From contig OX328126.1 in NCBI GenBank assembly GCA_946811695.1, positions 1,282,009 through 1,346,008 of the forward strand: a stretch of 64,000 bases of DNA. Reading direction: 5' to 3'. Of the stretch, positions 61,501 through 64,000 are shown one piece after another. Position 1 is the stretch's first letter, and the number at the start of each line of letters is the position of its first letter. The notes below the pieces were generated by a model. The model had not been told where the DNA came from, did not search any database, and was given only the letters and a program-made list of their open reading frames with translations. Source of the stretch: Gonocerus acuteangulatus (lineage: Eukaryota; Arthropoda; Insecta; Hemiptera; Coreidae). The position numbers were made by a program, and so were the translations under genes.

Positions 61501-64000
61501 GAAATGTGAAGGGAAGGGATTCTAGGTGACAGGCAATGTTTCCACATGTAGACGTGTTGTTCTCCCCTTTAATAGACTAGAGATGGGCCAGTTCGTGCTA
61601 GACAGAAGAAGAAGAGGTGGAAATGTGAAGGGAAGGGATTCTAGCTGACAGGCAATGTTTCCACATGTAGACGTGTTGTTCTCCCCTTTAATAGACTAGA
61701 GATGGGCCAGTTCGTGCTATACAGAAGAAGAAGAGGTGGAAATGTGAAGGGAAGGGATTCTAGTTGACAGGCAATGTTTCCACATGTAGACGTGTTGTTC
61801 TCCCCTTTAATAGACTAGAGATGGGCCAGTTCGTGCTAGACAGAAGAAGAAGAGGTGGAAATGTGAAGGGAAGGGATTCTAGTTGACAGGCAATGTTTCC
61901 ACATGTAGACGTGTTGTTCTCCCCTTTAATAGACTAGAGATGGGCCAGTTCGTGCTAGACAGAAGAAGAAGAGGTGGAAATGTGAAGGGAAGGGATTCTA
62001 GCTGACAGGCAATGTTTCCACATGTAGACGTGTTGTTCTCCCCTTTAATAGACTAGATATGGGCCAGTTCGTGCTAGACAGAAGAAGAAGAGGTGGAAAT
62101 GTGAAGGGAAGGGATTCTAGTTGACAGGCAATGTTTCCACATGTAGACGTGTTGTTCTCCCCTGTAATAGACTAGAGATGGGCCAGTTCGTGCTATACAG
62201 AAGAAGAAGAGGTGGAAATGTGAAGGGAAGGGATTCTAGTTGACAGGCAATGTTTCCACATGTAGACGTGTTGTTCTCCCCGTTAATAGACTAGAGATGG
62301 GCGAGTTCGTGCTAGACAGAAGAAGAAGAGGTGGAAATGTGAAGGGAAGGGATTCCAGTTGACAGGCAATGTTTCCACATGTAGACGTGTTGTTCTCCCT
62401 TTTAATAGACTAGAGATGGGCGAGTTCGTGCTAGACAGAAGAAGAAGAGGTGGAAATGTCAAGGGAAGGGATTCTAGTTGACAGGCAATGTTTCCACATG
62501 TAGACGTGTTGTTCTCCCCTTTAATAGACTAGAGATGGGCCAGTTCGTGCTAGACAGAAGAAGAAGAGGTGGAAATGTCAAGGGAAGGGATGCTAGCTGA
62601 CAGGCAATATTTCCACATGTAGACGTGTTGGTCTCCCCTTTAATAGACTAGAGATGGGCCAGTTCGTGCTAGACAGAAGAAGAAGAGGTGGAAATGTGAA
62701 GGGAAGGGATTCTAGTTGACAGGCAATGTTTCCACATGTAGACGTGTTGTTCACCCCTTTAATAGACTAGAGATGGGCCAGTTCGTGCTAGACAGAAGAA
62801 GAAGAGGTGGAAATGTGAAGGGAAGGGATTCTAGTTGACAGGCAATGTTTCCACATGTAGACGTGTTTTTCTCCCCTTTAATAGACTAGAGATGGGCCAG
62901 TTCGTGCTAGACAGAAGAAGAAGAGGTGGAAATGTGAAGGGAAGGGATTCTAGTTGACAGGCAATGTTTCCACATGTAGACGTGTTGTTCTCCCCTTTAA
63001 TAGACTAGAGATGGGCCAGTTCGTGCTAGACAGAAGAAGAAGAGGTGGAAATGTGAAGGGAAGGGATTCTAGCTGACAGGCAATGTTTCCACATGTAGAC
63101 GTGTTGTTCTCCCCTTACTAGACTAGAGATGGGCCAGTTCGTGCTAGACAGAAGAAGAAGAGGTGGAAATGTGAAGGGAAGGGATTCTAGCTGACAGGCA
63201 ATGTTTCCACATGTAGACGTGTTGTTCTCCCCTTTAATAGACTAGAGATGGGCCAGTTCGTGCTAGACAGAAGAAGAAGAGGTGGAAATGTGAAGGGAAG
63301 GGATTCTAGTTGACAGGCAATGTTTCCACATGTAGACGTGTTTTTCTCCCCTTTAATAGACTAGAGATGGGCCAGTTCGTGCTAGACAGAAGAAGAAGAG
63401 GTGGAAATGTGAAGGGAAGGGATTCTAGTTGACAGGCAATGTTTACACATGTAGACGTGTTATTCTCCCCTTTAATAGACTAGAGATGGGCCAATTCGTG
63501 CTAGACAGAAGAAGAAGAGGTGGAAATGTGAAGGGAAGGGATTCTAGCTGACAGGCAATGTTTCCACATGTAGACGTGTTGTTCTCCCCTTTAATAGACT
63601 AGATATGGGCCAGTTCGTGCTAGACAGAAGAAGAAGAGGTGGAAATGTGAAGGGAAGGGATTCTAGTTGACAGGCAATGTTTCCACATGTAGACGTGTTG
63701 TTCTCCCCTTTAATAGACTAGAGATGGGCCAGTTCGTGCTAGACAGAAGAAGAAGAGGTGGAAATGTGAAGGGAAGGGATTCTAGCTGACAGGCAATGTT
63801 TCCACATGTAGACGTGTTGTTCTCCCCTTTAATAGACTAGAGATGGGCCAGTTCGTGCTAGACAGAAGAAGAAGAGGTGGAAATGTGAAGGGAAGGGATT
63901 CTAGCTGACAGGCAATGTTTCCACATGTAGACGTGTTGTTCTCCCCTTTAATAGACTAGAGATGGGCCAGTTCGTGCTAGACAGAAGAAGAAGAGGTGGA
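46554..64000. repeat. 119-bp satellite (Sat119), right block, about 147 copies
   Basis: It continues the same unit to the window edge. From 46592 to 63962 the register is 146 units minus 4 bp, explained by a 3-bp loss near 54466 and a 1-bp loss near 63117. The first unit after the LINE is truncated (46554-46592). Subfamily markers repeat at fixed unit distances (9, 13, 23 and 82 units), showing layered segmental duplication. No gene is present. Confidence 0.98.

Noticed and set aside
46554..64000. CENP-B box in Sat119 (TTCGTGCTAGACAGA)
   Set aside because: Only seven of nine core positions match the box consensus, as expected by chance for short motifs in a long repeat.

Overview
The window is eukaryotic, most likely from an invertebrate animal and plausibly an insect or other arthropod. 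The evidence is a spliced host gene with short introns (79 and 107 bp), non-LTR retrotransposons of the CR1/L2/Jockey type with a PHD-finger ORF1, a Penelope-type hammerhead-like motif, tRNA-derived repeats, and no operons or bacterial genes. The species cannot be named from sequence alone. Roughly 70% of the 64 kb is tandem repeat.

Layout: 1-2904 is a 132-bp satellite (22 copies) carrying a tRNA-like segment. At 3094-3826 is a 5'-truncated LINE 3' end that itself holds a nested retroposon. 3824-14407 is a 91-bp satellite (116 copies). 14408-15801 holds two minisatellites (31 and 61 bp). 15802-17823 is a TIR-bounded element whose interior is an 89-bp satellite. 18380-18600 carries a Penelope/hammerhead-like fragment. 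19536-20414 is a 41-bp minisatellite. From 20460 to 36370, fragments of a dispersed family with a (TA)n tract and a terminal hairpin alternate with a host SUMO-like gene and a 4.7-kb LINE with broken ORFs. 36374-40453 is a foldback element with long inverted arms full of tandem repeats. 41441-64000 is a 119-bp satellite (about 180 copies) interrupted by a 5'-truncated LINE on the minus strand.

The only convincing host gene is a SUMO-like gene on the minus strand. Four coding exons are readable (29061-29075, 28889-28981, 22306-22383, 22127-22198), all joined in phase 0. They encode 86 residues that align along the SUMO beta-grasp fold. The last exon, with the C-terminal Gly-Gly, was not found.

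The most striking observation is in its second intron. A 44-bp satellite of about 102 copies begins at the 5' splice site of exon 2, and its monomer is a copy of that exon-intron junction: exon-2 end, GTGAGT donor, and first intron bases. The intron therefore carries about a hundred copies of its own splice donor. Other notable items are the foldback element with opposite repeat expansions in its two arms, the tRNA-like satellite, the satellite enclosed by terminal inverted repeats, and the hammerhead-like motif.
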